Assembly (NCBI RefSeq): GCF_002162315.1
Contig: NZ_CP021416.1
Location: 2,306,207 to 2,370,206, forward strand
Source of the DNA: Sulfurospirillum diekertiae
GTDB taxonomy: Bacteria > Campylobacterota > Campylobacteria > Campylobacterales > Sulfurospirillaceae
Reading direction: 5' to 3'
Length of the DNA stretch: 64,000 nt
Shown here: positions 26,633 through 34,859 of the stretch, piece by piece
Layout of the letters: every line of letters begins with the position of its first letter
Numbering within the stretch: the stretch's first letter is position 1
Made by a program: the position numbers and the translations under genes
Notes under the pieces: generated by a model
What the model was told of the DNA's origin: nothing
The model's input: only the letters and a program-made list of their open reading frames with translations
Database searches by the model: none

Positions 26633-27210
26633 TATTCCACTCCTAAAAACTTGTGCAACTGCACACTCAAGATAAATTGTGGATGTTCTTTGACAAACTC
26701 CACACAAAAAGCAACATTTTCTTTGTTGGGTCGATCCATCTCATTTTGAGGCTGAATGAAGATGGGTTTGTAGCTTGAAAATTCAAGTATTTTTTCAACT
26801 GCAGACTCTTTGCTCACCACAAATTTAATCTCATCGTAGCCATATTTTTCAATTTTATCCCAATCTTTTGGGCTATAGGTCACCCAGTTAGCACTCGCAA
26901 TGTTGGAAAAATTATAGCCATTCGTTTCGACAGAAACAGCATACATATACGCTTGCAAATAATCAATAAAACCATTAAGATTATAAATACTCGGCTCGCC
27001 ACCTGTAATGATGACATTCATGGCAGGATAAGGCTTAATACGTGTTAACACCTCATCAAAACTAAGACTTTCATATTCTCCTTTGTGCAAGAACTCATCA
27101 CAAAAGGAACAGGTGAGATTGCACCCATACAGTCGAATAAAAATAGAAGGAACACCAACATGCGCACCTTCTCCTTGAATAGAATAAAATATATCGACAA
27201 CTTTTAACAT
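26632..27210 (-). CDS. queE: 7-carboxy-7-deazaguanine synthase QueE (radical SAM)
   Basis: A 192-residue radical S-adenosylmethionine enzyme that contracts 6-carboxytetrahydropterin to 7-carboxy-7-deazaguanine. Features: FYSIQGEGAHVGVPSIFIRLYGC at the start, the cluster motif CNLTCSFCD (CxxxCxxC), IITGGEPSIYN (GGE) and VSVETNG. First gene of queE-queC; the pathway enzyme that makes its substrate, QueD, is at 29313 on the other strand. Stop and queC start overlap. Confidence 0.92.
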   Translation of the reverse strand: MLKVVDIFYSIQGEGAHVGVPSIFIRLYGCNLTCSFCDEFLHKGEYESLSFDEVLTRIKPYPAMNVIITGGEPSIYNLNGFIDYLQAYMYAVSVETNGYNFSNIASANWVTYSPKDWDKIEKYGYDEIKFVVSKESAVEKILEFSSYKPIFIQPQNEMDRPNKENVAFCVEFVKEHPQFILSVQLHKFLGVE

Positions 27211-27299
27211 ACCACCCTTTTCCTTAATAATGTTTCAAAACATTATTATCTATTGTGTAACATTATAATATGAAATGGATTAGAAGATTATTTGAAAAG

Positions 27300-27329
27300 T
27301 GCCTCTTGTTTTAAGATTAACAAGAGGCG
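27300..27329 (-). terminator. Terminator downstream of the 49-residue small gene
   Basis: On the minus strand GCCTCTTGTT and AACAAGAGGC form a perfect 10-bp stem with an 8-base loop, followed by ACTTTTCAAATAAT. It ends the leftward unit made of the Sqr-like gene and the small protein. Confidence 0.65.
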
Positions 27330-27351
27330 TGTAGGTTTACATGTAAGCTTT

Positions 27352-27501
27352 TTAGTGATGTGATTTGATAATTAGAATGGTCATTCGGATGTTGATCATA
27401 ATAAATTTTATCACTTGCCAAATCACACAGGTTCTTCTAAAAAGTGTAAACTTTGAAGGAATCGGTGTAAAAGCATTTTGTGAATACGGTGTTAATTTCA
27501 T
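27352..27501 (-). CDS. Small basic 49-residue protein behind the Sqr-like gene
   Basis: Reading leftward from ATG 27501 to TAA at 27354-27352 gives 49 residues: MKLTPYSQNAFTPIPSKFT at the start, then an arginine pair and a hydrophobic, positively flanked segment (VIWQVIKFIMINIRMTILII) ending KSHH. The start has AAAGGAG six bases upstream, one of the best ribosome sites in the window, and a terminator follows. The hydrophobic stretch could lie on or in the inner membrane. It is the next gene after the Sqr-like flavoprotein, with a repeat between them, and may belong to the same unit. I do not recognise a named family. Confidence 0.6.
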   Translation of the reverse strand: MKLTPYSQNAFTPIPSKFTLFRRTCVIWQVIKFIMINIRMTILIIKSHH

Positions 27502-27530
27502 ACTATTCTCCTTTGTTTTCATTTTTTGTC

Positions 27531-27665
27531 ACGCCTTTAGAGCAAAGCTCTAAAGACTACGTTAACACTGAGTTTTGCTTGGCGCAATGCCCGTGCATCT
27601 TCGATGCTTTTAAGTTCTTATGGAACTTTGTCTCGCACTCAAAGCAAAGCTTCTCATGCTACGCT
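27531..27665. repeat. Intergenic repeat, copy 1 (32 bases identical to 29883-29914)
   Basis: The block at 27539-27570 starts AGAGCAAAGCTCTAAAGAC and ends GTTAACACTG; an identical block is at 29883-29914. After it come GTTTT and GCATCTTCGATGCTTTTAAG, matched by CACTTTCAGTGCTTTTAAG in the other copy. A related tail (CAAAGCAAAGCTTCTCATG, then CTACGCTAACG) follows. It lies between two genes of one leftward unit. Confidence 0.7.
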
Positions 27666-27673
27666 AACGCACT

Positions 27674-29137
27674 TTATTCTGGGATAATGGACCAAAAAGG
27701 TTTCATTTTGGCTTTCCAGATAAATGCATGGTGTAAAAGATGCTTAACCCAATGGGCAGCAAGACCAATTTCACCAAAAGTACCGCCAAAATCTCTACCA
27801 TAATCAGGATATTTTTTATAATTCGGAATAATCGGATACATGGTCATCGCAACAGCGGTTCCTGAGAACAACCCTTTACCAGCACTCGCAACACACGCTG
27901 CACCCATTTCCGCCATACACGCGGTATGGGTTGGTGCACTCGCACCCCCTATCATATCAACGATGCTTGCAGCAACCGCTTTTCCCATCATCGCACTAGG
28001 CATTCCTGTTCGTGGAGGTGTTGGATTGATCGGTGTGCCATTAGGAGATTTCATCGGTTTAGAGATGATATGCGGTGGTGCAAAGGCAATACCTGCCGCA
28101 AAAATATTTTTATATTTAGGATTTTGACATGTTTTTGGCCAATCAGACGCATCCCATGTTTCATACGGAGCTGTTGCTTTTGAGTAATCCCCATCAACAA
28201 ACATAAAACCACCCGCATTGAACATAGAAGAGGTAATGTCTTCTCCATTTTTATCGTATGCTTTCATACCAGCCCCTGCAAATGGAGGAATGAGCATAGA
28301 AAAGTCATACGTCTCTTCTTTCATTTCGCCTGCAAGATTTTCGTAATGGACTTTGTCTTTTTCAACTTTATTGACATGCGCTCTCGTGATCCATTTGACA
28401 TCACGCTCGGCGTATAAGGATTCTGCGAAGACTTTGCCACTCGTGATGTAACCACCCATTTTAAGGTGCATACCGCCTACACCAAAGTCACCGAGTTCAT
28501 ATTCATTAGAGATATAAGTGATGGTCGCTTTGTCACGAACACCCTCAGCACGCAAGCGATGATCGACGTTAAACGTGTACTCAAACGCTGCACCTTGACA
28601 GGTACACATTCCATGACCTGTACCAATCAGAATCTTTTTCTCTTCACCTTTTTTTAATGCTTCGATAATCTTTTCAAGCTCATCTGCGGCATGTTTTGCA
28701 TGTGATGCGGTACAAACGGAAACAGTGAAGCCATTGTCCGGCCCTAAACCCTCTGTTGCTGTAAAATTGAGTCTTGGACCTGTGGCATTGATGAGATAAT
28801 CATACGTGATTTCCTCTTTTTCGCCCTCTTTATTTGCACCAGTGTGTTCTATAGTAACAAAATTTTTACTATTATCCACTGTGCCCTCAGGGTGAATAGT
28901 AAGTGCTTTTGCTTGAATATAGGTAATGCCCGCTTTTGCATAAATGGGTGCTAAATCAAAAAGAACTTCCTCTTGTTCCATTTGACCAACACCTACCCAA
29001 ATGTTCGATGGAATCCAATTCCACTTGCTATTAGGGGTTACAACCACAACTTCATGAGTTCGATTGAGCCATTTTCGCGCAAACTGTGCGGCGGTATGCC
29101 CTGCAACACCACCACCCAAAATAACAACTTTAGCCAT
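27674..29137 (-). CDS. sqr: Sulfide:quinone oxidoreductase-like FAD flavoprotein
   Basis: A 487-residue flavoprotein of the Sqr/flavocytochrome c sulfide dehydrogenase group, which passes electrons from sulfide to the quinone pool at the inner membrane. Seen: FAD dinucleotide motif VVILGGGVAGHTAA at the N-terminus, WIPSNIWVGVG, YDYLINATGP, VCTASHA, and GHGMCTCQGAAFEY with two of the candidate redox cysteines, then IFAAGIAFAPP (second FAD segment). Further cysteines lie in WPKTCQNP and HTACMAEMGAAC. The C-terminal ~60 residues are amphipathic. ATG 29137 has AAGGA upstream. Assignment to sulfide oxidation proper, rather than another quinone-linked NADH or polysulfide reaction, is likely but not certain. 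Confidence 0.7.
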   Translation of the reverse strand: MAKVVILGGGVAGHTAAQFARKWLNRTHEVVVVTPNSKWNWIPSNIWVGVGQMEQEEVLFDLAPIYAKAGITYIQAKALTIHPEGTVDNSKNFVTIEHTGANKEGEKEEITYDYLINATGPRLNFTATEGLGPDNGFTVSVCTASHAKHAADELEKIIEALKKGEEKKILIGTGHGMCTCQGAAFEYTFNVDHRLRAEGVRDKATITYISNEYELGDFGVGGMHLKMGGYITSGKVFAESLYAERDVKWITRAHVNKVEKDKVHYENLAGEMKEETYDFSMLIPPFAGAGMKAYDKNGEDITSSMFNAGGFMFVDGDYSKATAPYETWDASDWPKTCQNPKYKNIFAAGIAFAPPHIISKPMKSPNGTPINPTPPRTGMPSAMMGKAVAASIVDMIGGASAPTHTACMAEMGAACVASAGKGLFSGTAVAMTMYPIIPNYKKYPDYGRDFGGTFGEIGLAAHWVKHLLHHAFIWKAKMKPFWSIIPE

Positions 29138-29312
29138 CAATTATCCTTATAAAAAATGTAAAACTTTTTGATTGTATAACAAGAAAAGATAAAATAAAAT
29201 TGTACTATTACAAATCCGAAGTTATTTAAGGTTTAAAAAAGGTTTACTTTTTTTGACAGCTATATTTTGGTATCATTCCTAAGATATTTTTCGATGTAAA
29301 AGGGTATAACCA

Positions 29313-29852
29313 ATGTTATGGCAAATCAGTAAAGAATTCGATTTTTGTTATGGGCACCGCGTTTGGTCACAAGAGCTGGATGCTGAATTTTCCCTCAGTG
29401 GGTGCTTAGCGTGCCGTCACTTGCATGGACATCAAGGCAAAATTATCGTTTTTTTACAAAGTAATGAACTCAAAAATGGTATGGTGACAGACTTTCATCA
29501 TCTGAACTGGTTTAAACTCTTTTTAGACAATACCTTAGATCATAAATTCATCATTGACATTCACGACCCACTCTTTGCGACCTTATTGCCTCATTTTGCT
29601 GACAAACAGAATTTACTTTCCCATGAAAGTGGTTATAAAACACCCGATCTCTCTTTTATAGCGCATGAGCCAAATTATCTTGTAGAAATGTATGAGGGGT
29701 ATATTATCGTTGATTTTGTGCCAACCAGTGAGAACATCTCAACGTGGCTGCTTCAAATCATTGCGAAAAAGATGAGTCGCTTGGGAGTGGAAGTCTCGCA
29801 TGTAGAATTTTTAGAAACCCCAAAAAGCCGAAGTATCGTTTACAACCATTAG
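29313..29852 (+). CDS. queD: 6-carboxy-5,6,7,8-tetrahydropterin synthase QueD
   Basis: Makes 6-carboxytetrahydropterin from dihydroneopterin triphosphate, the first dedicated step of queuosine synthesis, feeding QueE and QueC at 25952-27210. The 179 residues carry the zinc histidines (FCYGHRVW and HLHGHQGKI), the catalytic cysteine in CLACRHLHGH, DFHHLNWF, the LDHKFI segment and PTSENIS near the end. Slightly longer than the usual 120-160 owing to an insert near residues 88-120, a form seen in Campylobacterota. Read on the opposite strand from queE-queC. Confidence 0.88.
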   Translation: MLWQISKEFDFCYGHRVWSQELDAEFSLSGCLACRHLHGHQGKIIVFLQSNELKNGMVTDFHHLNWFKLFLDNTLDHKFIIDIHDPLFATLLPHFADKQNLLSHESGYKTPDLSFIAHEPNYLVEMYEGYIIVDFVPTSENISTWLLQIIAKKMSRLGVEVSHVEFLETPKSRSIVYNH

Positions 29853-29953
29853 CGTTCTACCCGAACGCTGAACGTAGCCTCTAGAGCAAAGCTCTAAAGA
29901 CTACGTTAACACTGGGTTTTCTTTGAAGTCAAGCCCGCGCACTTTCAGTGCTT
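29853..29953. repeat. Intergenic repeat, copy 2
   Basis: Second copy of the repeat at 27531-27665; the identical 32 bases are at 29883-29914, followed by a related 3' part ending GCTTTTAAGCC. AGAGCAAAGCTCT at its start is a perfect small hairpin. It fills the whole gap between the convergent queD and dUTPase genes, so it may act as their terminator. Confidence 0.7.
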
Positions 29954-30652
29954 TTAAGCCTTTGGATAGACCTTTTCGAGTTTTTTATAGAGCGCATCCA
30001 CAGTGGGAGCAGACTCGCCATGAAGCAATGAAAGCATCACTTCGTTATCTTCTTTACCATTCCACACTTTGATGTAATGTCCCTCTTTGTAGCCATGATC
30101 TTGGCGGAATTGGTTAAGCACGTTTTTAGCCACATAGAATTTGTACAGCACTTTAAGGTTGATGCCACATTTTCTTGAAAGTGTAAAATACTCTTTCAAC
30201 AGTCCATCAAAAAGATCCATTTCAAAACCTGTCGTATCGTGAATGATGCTCTCGATGTCATTGACCAGTTCCATTGGTACAGCCATACCGATAGAGAGTG
30301 GTTCTTTGGTAAATGCTTCAAATCCCTGAACATCCAACACATCTAAAACAAGTTGTTCAATATCGCCTCTGTTGTTCGTTTTATAATCTTCCAATAACAG
30401 GCTCATAATAAAATGCCAAATATCAACGATTTCAACGGTGACATTGTCCCAATCGGTCGGTTTATTAATGTTTTTCCAATGTTTCCAACTAAAACTATCA
30501 ATGAGTTCCGCACACTCCATATAAATACATCGCTTCCAGTTAATCATGCGGTTATGTTTGGTATAGCCATTTTCCCAGCCAATACCATTGGTTTCGTCGT
30601 TCAGTTTTTGCTGTAACGCAAACATTTGCGTTAAATAATCTTTACTTGTCAT
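29954..30652 (-). CDS. dut: Dimeric dUTP diphosphatase (all-alpha NTP-PPase)
   Basis: Hydrolyses dUTP to dUMP, keeping uracil out of DNA. The 232 residues belong to the dimeric, all-alpha dUTPase family typical of Campylobacter and relatives, not the trimeric beta type. Metal-binding motifs are visible: WKRCIYMECAELIDSFSWKHWK (ExxE type), VEIVDIWHFIMS (ExxD) and the GYKEGHYIKVWNGKEDNEVM tail common to the family. It is the last gene of a leftward run with the patatin, LpxH-like and PhoH genes, 15 bases after the patatin gene. Confidence 0.85.
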   Translation of the reverse strand: MTSKDYLTQMFALQQKLNDETNGIGWENGYTKHNRMINWKRCIYMECAELIDSFSWKHWKNINKPTDWDNVTVEIVDIWHFIMSLLLEDYKTNNRGDIEQLVLDVLDVQGFEAFTKEPLSIGMAVPMELVNDIESIIHDTTGFEMDLFDGLLKEYFTLSRKCGINLKVLYKFYVAKNVLNQFRQDHGYKEGHYIKVWNGKEDNEVMLSLLHGESAPTVDALYKKLEKVYPKA

Positions 30653-30667
30653 TCTATTCCTTCGATC

Positions 30668-31450
30668 TTAAAAGGGTTTCATTATACTTTTTTGCGCCAT
30701 AAAAGTCAAAATGGATTCACTGCCTTTGCGATATCCAAGCTCAAAACAAGCATCTATTTGTCTAAAAGTAAACAATCCAAAATCATTGAGTGTGGGATCG
30801 CTAATGCACAGATCACTCTGCTCTATCTGCTGTTTCGATGAAGCCAAAATGGAGAGATAAATAGCGCGCTCAAAACTGGAAAAAAAGTTACTTTTTTGCT
30901 TTACATGTAAAGGAAACAAATTAACACTCACCACAGGATAAGGAAGCTCTAAAAGTGGTGCTACAGGCAGGTTATCCATAAAACCACCATCAATAAGCGT
31001 GTAATTATCATAAGTGATGGGGCGAAAGATAGGAATGAGCGCGGAGCTTGCGATGGCAAGGTTAATTGTATTGCCATGGCTAAAGCGGACGATTTCGCCA
31101 TGAGGGAGATCAACACATGTCATAAAAGTAGGAATGCTCATCTGCTCTAAACGCTCAATAGGGGCGATCTCTTTCAGAATAGCTGCTTTTTCATTGATGC
31201 GAAGAAGTCCCTTGCGAAAATAGTTAAAATGAAATACTTTACGAAAGGCTCGACTTTTAACGATGCGTAACAGATCAAAAGCACTGACACCAGAGCCCAC
31301 ACCAGCAGCAATCACCGCACCAATACTGGCGCCTGAGACAGCGGCTATTTCCACATTGTTTCGCTCCATTGCTGCAATGACACCCAGATGAAATGCCCCC
31401 CTTGCCGCACCGCCAGAGAGAGCTAAGGATATTTTCAATGTCCCAGCCAT
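30668..31450 (-). CDS. Patatin-like phospholipase (RssA/YchK type)
   Basis: A 260-residue patatin-fold esterase. The oxyanion hole LALSGGAARGAFHLG, nucleophile elbow GASIG and the catalytic aspartate in DGGFMDNLP are all in place, so it is probably active on lipids or acyl esters. No signal peptide. Its start overlaps the LpxH-like gene by 16 bases, showing coupled translation, which may hint at a joint role in envelope lipid turnover (inference). A TTTACATGTAAA copy at 30900 encodes Leu-His-Val-Lys. Confidence 0.83.
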   Translation of the reverse strand: MAGTLKISLALSGGAARGAFHLGVIAAMERNNVEIAAVSGASIGAVIAAGVGSGVSAFDLLRIVKSRAFRKVFHFNYFRKGLLRINEKAAILKEIAPIERLEQMSIPTFMTCVDLPHGEIVRFSHGNTINLAIASSALIPIFRPITYDNYTLIDGGFMDNLPVAPLLELPYPVVSVNLFPLHVKQKSNFFSSFERAIYLSILASSKQQIEQSDLCISDPTLNDFGLFTFRQIDACFELGYRKGSESILTFMAQKSIMKPF

Positions 31451-32208
31451 CGTATAATCCTAAATTCACCCTCTAAGGTTTCGACTATTGCCGTGCAGGA
31501 CTCGACCCAATCGCCGCAATTTAGGTACTTAATACCTTCAATATCGCGAATCTCCGCCTTATGAATATGCCCGCAAATCACGCCATCGTAGTTATTGCGC
31601 TTGGCATGCTCACTGAGAATATGTTCAAAATCGGTGATAAAGGAGATGGAACTTTTAACATTGTCTTTGACGTATTTGGAGAGTGACCAGTGGCTGTGAT
31701 AACGCATTTTCTTGCGAAACCAGCCAATGAGTTGGTTAATATTGAGCAAAAGGTCGTACCCTAAATCACCCAAGATAGCGAGCCACCGTTTAGTCATCGT
31801 GACCGAGTCAAAAAAATCACCGTGCGTAATGAAAAATCGCTCATTGTTGAGGCTTGTATAATCCACTTCATCGACAACCGCAATACGATCGCCCAACCCT
31901 AAAGGTAAAAAGGAGCGCAAAAAGTCATCGTGATTGCCAGTGATGTAAAAAACATTCGTCCCTTTTCGGGCTTTTCGTAAAATCTTTTGAATCACATCGG
32001 AGTGCGACTGTGCCCATTTTATCTTGCGTTTAATCGCCCAACCATCAATGACATCGCCCACTAAATAGAGGTTTTCACTGTTCGTAAATTTTAAAAAGTC
32101 CAAAAGCTCCTCCGCTTGGGAAAAACGCGTTCCCAAGTGCAGGTCGGAGATAAAGATCGAGCGAAAGGCTATCGGGTCTTCATCCCCTGAAAATTCGTAT
32201 TTGGTCAT
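31435..32208 (-). CDS. Metallophosphoesterase, UDP-2,3-diacylglucosamine hydrolase-like (LpxH2)
   Basis: A 257-residue calcineurin-like phosphoesterase. Metal ligands are visible in ISDLHLGTRF, VGDVIDGW, ITGNHDDFLR, THGDFFD and GHIHKAE. LKxx-type helical cap and length match the LpxH-like family that trims UDP-diacylglucosamine in lipid A synthesis, although the LpxH2 branch also includes enzymes with other substrates. It overlaps phoH by 4 bases at its start and the patatin gene by 16 at its end. Confidence 0.75.
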   Translation of the reverse strand: MTKYEFSGDEDPIAFRSIFISDLHLGTRFSQAEELLDFLKFTNSENLYLVGDVIDGWAIKRKIKWAQSHSDVIQKILRKARKGTNVFYITGNHDDFLRSFLPLGLGDRIAVVDEVDYTSLNNERFFITHGDFFDSVTMTKRWLAILGDLGYDLLLNINQLIGWFRKKMRYHSHWSLSKYVKDNVKSSISFITDFEHILSEHAKRNNYDGVICGHIHKAEIRDIEGIKYLNCGDWVESCTAIVETLEGEFRIIRWLGH

Positions 32209-33601
32209 TTGTGTTTGTCGCCATCCCCAAAAATATCATCGGCAAAGTGTGAGAACTTACCACGTACCGATTTATCCAGCTCAATCGCAAAGAGCGAGAT
32301 GTGTGTCTGCTCTTTTTTGGTCTGTTTGAGAAGTGAGGTCAAACCGTTGTTAAAGCGGTTTAAGTACATGTTATCAATTTGACGGTTCGAACCAATGACG
32401 ATCGCTTTACAGTTGTTATCCAGACGTGACAAGATAAGCTGTGTGGTATTGTTTGAGCTGTTTGCCACTCATCCAAGATCACAATAGCGTTGCTCAGTGT
32501 ACGACCACGCGCTTCACCCGGCCAGAGTTTTTCGATGTTGTACTTGGTAATCATCTCTTGTACTTTTTTCTCAATCGCTACTTGAGGCTCTTGTGAGTTG
32601 TCACGCTTTTTCATTTTCTTTTTGGCAATAAACTCTAACGTATCATAGAGTGCCATATTGTAAATGCGAAACTTCTCATCATTGCCAGAGAGATAACCAA
32701 CATCTGCACCCTTGTCAACACTTTCAATGGAGTTGCGCACATAAACGATTTTTTCGTAGCTTCCTTTGGTAACTAAGCGCATCGCTGCCACAAACGCCAT
32801 CAAGGTTTTACCGCTACCCGCACGTGCATCGATGACATGAATGTCATACATATTCGACAAAAGGGCTTTCATAAAGAATTTCTGTTTGAGATTGATCGGT
32901 TTAATCTCTAAACCTCTAAAGTCCAACTCTTCATTAAGCATATGAATAATGCCACCTGGAGAGATAATCGCATGTTCCGAATTACCATCAGGGCTTACAA
33001 ACTCATAACAGTAATTTCCATTATGATACTCTGGGTCGTATTCCATGATGAGTTTTTTATCTAACGTATTAAAAAGTGCGGAGTCGATGGGAAGCTGTTT
33101 GACAAACTCAAACTCTGGCACATCACTTCGATCTTCTCGCAAGGACTCTACGGTCACATTGTAAAAAAGTCCAAACATACGCGCATAAACGTCTAATGAG
33201 AGAAAAATAACTTTATAATCAGGATAATACTCTTGCGCACCCGCAGCGACTTCAAGGATACGTTTGTCATTGGATTCGTTGATAAATTGCGAGTCAATAT
33301 CCGAGGTATAGATCGTTTTGGAGAAAAGATGAATGGCAATATCCTCTTCATACTGCATCTTAACGACGCGGTAAGGCTCTCCACTGTCCACTTCCACCAC
33401 TTTACACGAAGCGAGCATTCTGGCAAAACTTCGGGCTTGGTAGCCTAGTTCCGTGAAGTTCTTTTTAAAATCTTCCAGCTCTATAAGCACCGTTTCTGGG
33501 ATCACAATGATGTTGTTGCCGCCATCACACAACTCTTTAATAAAATTGGTATTGTGCAAGATAATGTTGGTATCGAGCACATAAACTTTGTTGACTGACA
33601 T
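32205..33601 (-). pseudogene. phoH: PIN-PhoH ATPase, broken by a one-base frameshift near 32470
   Basis: From ATG 33601 (AAGGGAG upstream) the protein has an N-terminal PIN domain (VYVLDTNIILHN) and then the PhoH ATPase domain with Walker A (DARAGSGKTLMAFVAA). Walker B, IVILDEWQ, is where the frame is lost: the read continues TAQTIPHS and stops at 32360. The next frame gives NSSNNTTQLILSRLDNN, then IVIGSNRQIDNMYLN and a normal end at 32205. The family sequence DE(A/W)QN is restored if the AAA at the break (about 32464-32466) were AAAA. The gene is otherwise intact, so an assembly error is likely. PhoH2-type PIN-ATPase proteins are RNA helicase/RNases. Overlaps the LpxH-like gene by 4 bases. 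Confidence 0.78.
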
Positions 33602-33719
33602 CTGACTCCCTTTCATGCGATAATTCTATGAAAACATTATATCAACTTGGTAACAAAAGGGGTGTTGTTTTATTGAGCAAAAATTTTTACATGTAAAACA
33701 ATTTATGTATAATTATTTT

Positions 33720-34613
33720 ATGGAAACACTTGAAGCATTTTACAAACGAATTACCCATCCACTGCCCCAAGACTTACATAATGGCATCGGGCACTTCAAT
33801 GTCTTCACGAGGCAAGAGTGCGCTGAAATTCCTTACAGTCGCAAGGATTACTTTAAAATCACCTTTTTAAAGGGCAAACATAAGGTGCATTACGCCGATA
33901 AAACCCTGCAAAGTAACCAGTACGCCCTTATGTTTTCAGACCCGTTAGTGCCGTACAGTTGGGAGTCACTCGATGGCAAAAAATGCGGTTATTTTTGCAT
34001 TTTCACCGAAGCTTTTTTTTACAACCACGGAGCACTCCGAAGCTACCCCATCTACAAACCTGAGCACCCCAAACTGTTTTTGCTCAATGAAGCAACCGCC
34101 AAAGAGGTGGAAGCTCTTTTTGAAAAGATGCTAGGAGAAATTGACTCTACGTACGCTTACAGGGATGATTTGTTGCGTAACTGGACGATGGAGCTCATTC
34201 ATATCGCCCTTAAAATGGAGCCTGCAAGCATAATTCCTGATGTGCAAAGCGATAAAAAACGTAAAATTGACTCCTTGTTTAATGAACTCCTTGAAAGGCA
34301 ATTCCCGATCACATCGCCCTATGAGCGACTTGAGCTTAAAAACCCCAGTGATTTTGCCAGACTTCTTAATATTCACCCCAATCACCTCAACCGAACCCTC
34401 AAAGAGGTGAGCGAAAAAACAACCACCGAGCGCATCGCACAGCGTGTTTTGGAAGAAGCTAAGATTTTACTCAAACACTCTTCGTGGAGTGTGGGTGACA
34501 TCGCTTATGCCTTAGGCTACGAAGAGTCCGCTCACTTCATCAACTTTTTCAAAAAAAAGCTCAATCAAACACCGCAAAATTACCGCATTGGGCAAACCAG
34601 ACTTTTTTCATAG
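33720..34613 (+). CDS. AraC-family transcriptional regulator
   Basis: A 297-residue regulator with an N-terminal cupin-like ligand domain (HFNVFTRQECAEIPYSRKDYFKI region) and two C-terminal helix-turn-helix motifs (PSDFARLLNIHPNHLNRTLKE and VGDIAYALGYEESAHFINFFKK). The start is uncertain: ATG 33720 or ATG 33705; neither has a clear ribosome site, and a TATAAT sits at 33709-33714, so the message may be almost leaderless. Its final codons (CTT TTT TCA TAG) form the left end of the inverted-repeat element at 34601. The MFS gene at 34860 is a plausible target (inference). Confidence 0.83.
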   Translation: METLEAFYKRITHPLPQDLHNGIGHFNVFTRQECAEIPYSRKDYFKITFLKGKHKVHYADKTLQSNQYALMFSDPLVPYSWESLDGKKCGYFCIFTEAFFYNHGALRSYPIYKPEHPKLFLLNEATAKEVEALFEKMLGEIDSTYAYRDDLLRNWTMELIHIALKMEPASIIPDVQSDKKRKIDSLFNELLERQFPITSPYERLELKNPSDFARLLNIHPNHLNRTLKEVSEKTTTERIAQRVLEEAKILLKHSSWSVGDIAYALGYEESAHFINFFKKKLNQTPQNYRIGQTRLFS

Positions 34614-34760
34614 CCTTTAAAAAGATAAAGAGATTGCTTAGAGTGCGTTAATTTTTGAAACTCAAAATTGAGTCATAGCCAAAGCTATGGCGATGTTTTT
34701 AGTTTTGAAAAGTGATGTGCTATAAGCGATACTCTTTTTTTAATGGGCTATGAAAAAAGT
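34601..34760. repeat. 160-bp inverted-repeat element with perfect 15-bp ends
   Basis: ACTTTTTTCATAGCC (34601-34615) and GGCTATGAAAAAAGT (34746-34760) are exact reverse complements. Between them the two halves continue to pair imperfectly (AAAAAG..AGAG..GCTTA against TAAGC..ACTCTTTTT; TTTTTGAAACTCAAAA against TTTTTAGTTTTGAAAAG), down to a central hairpin CATAGCCAAAGCTATG at about 34674-34689. The whole forms one long stem. It encodes no protein. It overlaps the AraC stop codon and lies before an MFS gene. It may be a MITE-like element or an unusually large terminator/attenuator. Confidence 0.7.
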
Positions 34761-34859
34761 CTATTGTTTGATTTGCGCAATGATTCGCTTGAATGAGGCA
34801 TGAAAGAAATCTCCCTTATCGTGTATGATTTCACTACATTTCATCCATAAGGAAAAAAA

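Noticed and set aside
29141..29312. preQ1 riboswitch upstream of queD or queE
   Set aside because: I could not find the H-type pseudoknot pattern (short C-rich stem plus A-rich tail) in the leaders, although queuosine genes make it worth looking.
34601..34760. Full insertion sequence
   Set aside because: There are inverted ends but no transposase frame and no visible target duplication; described as an inverted-repeat element instead.
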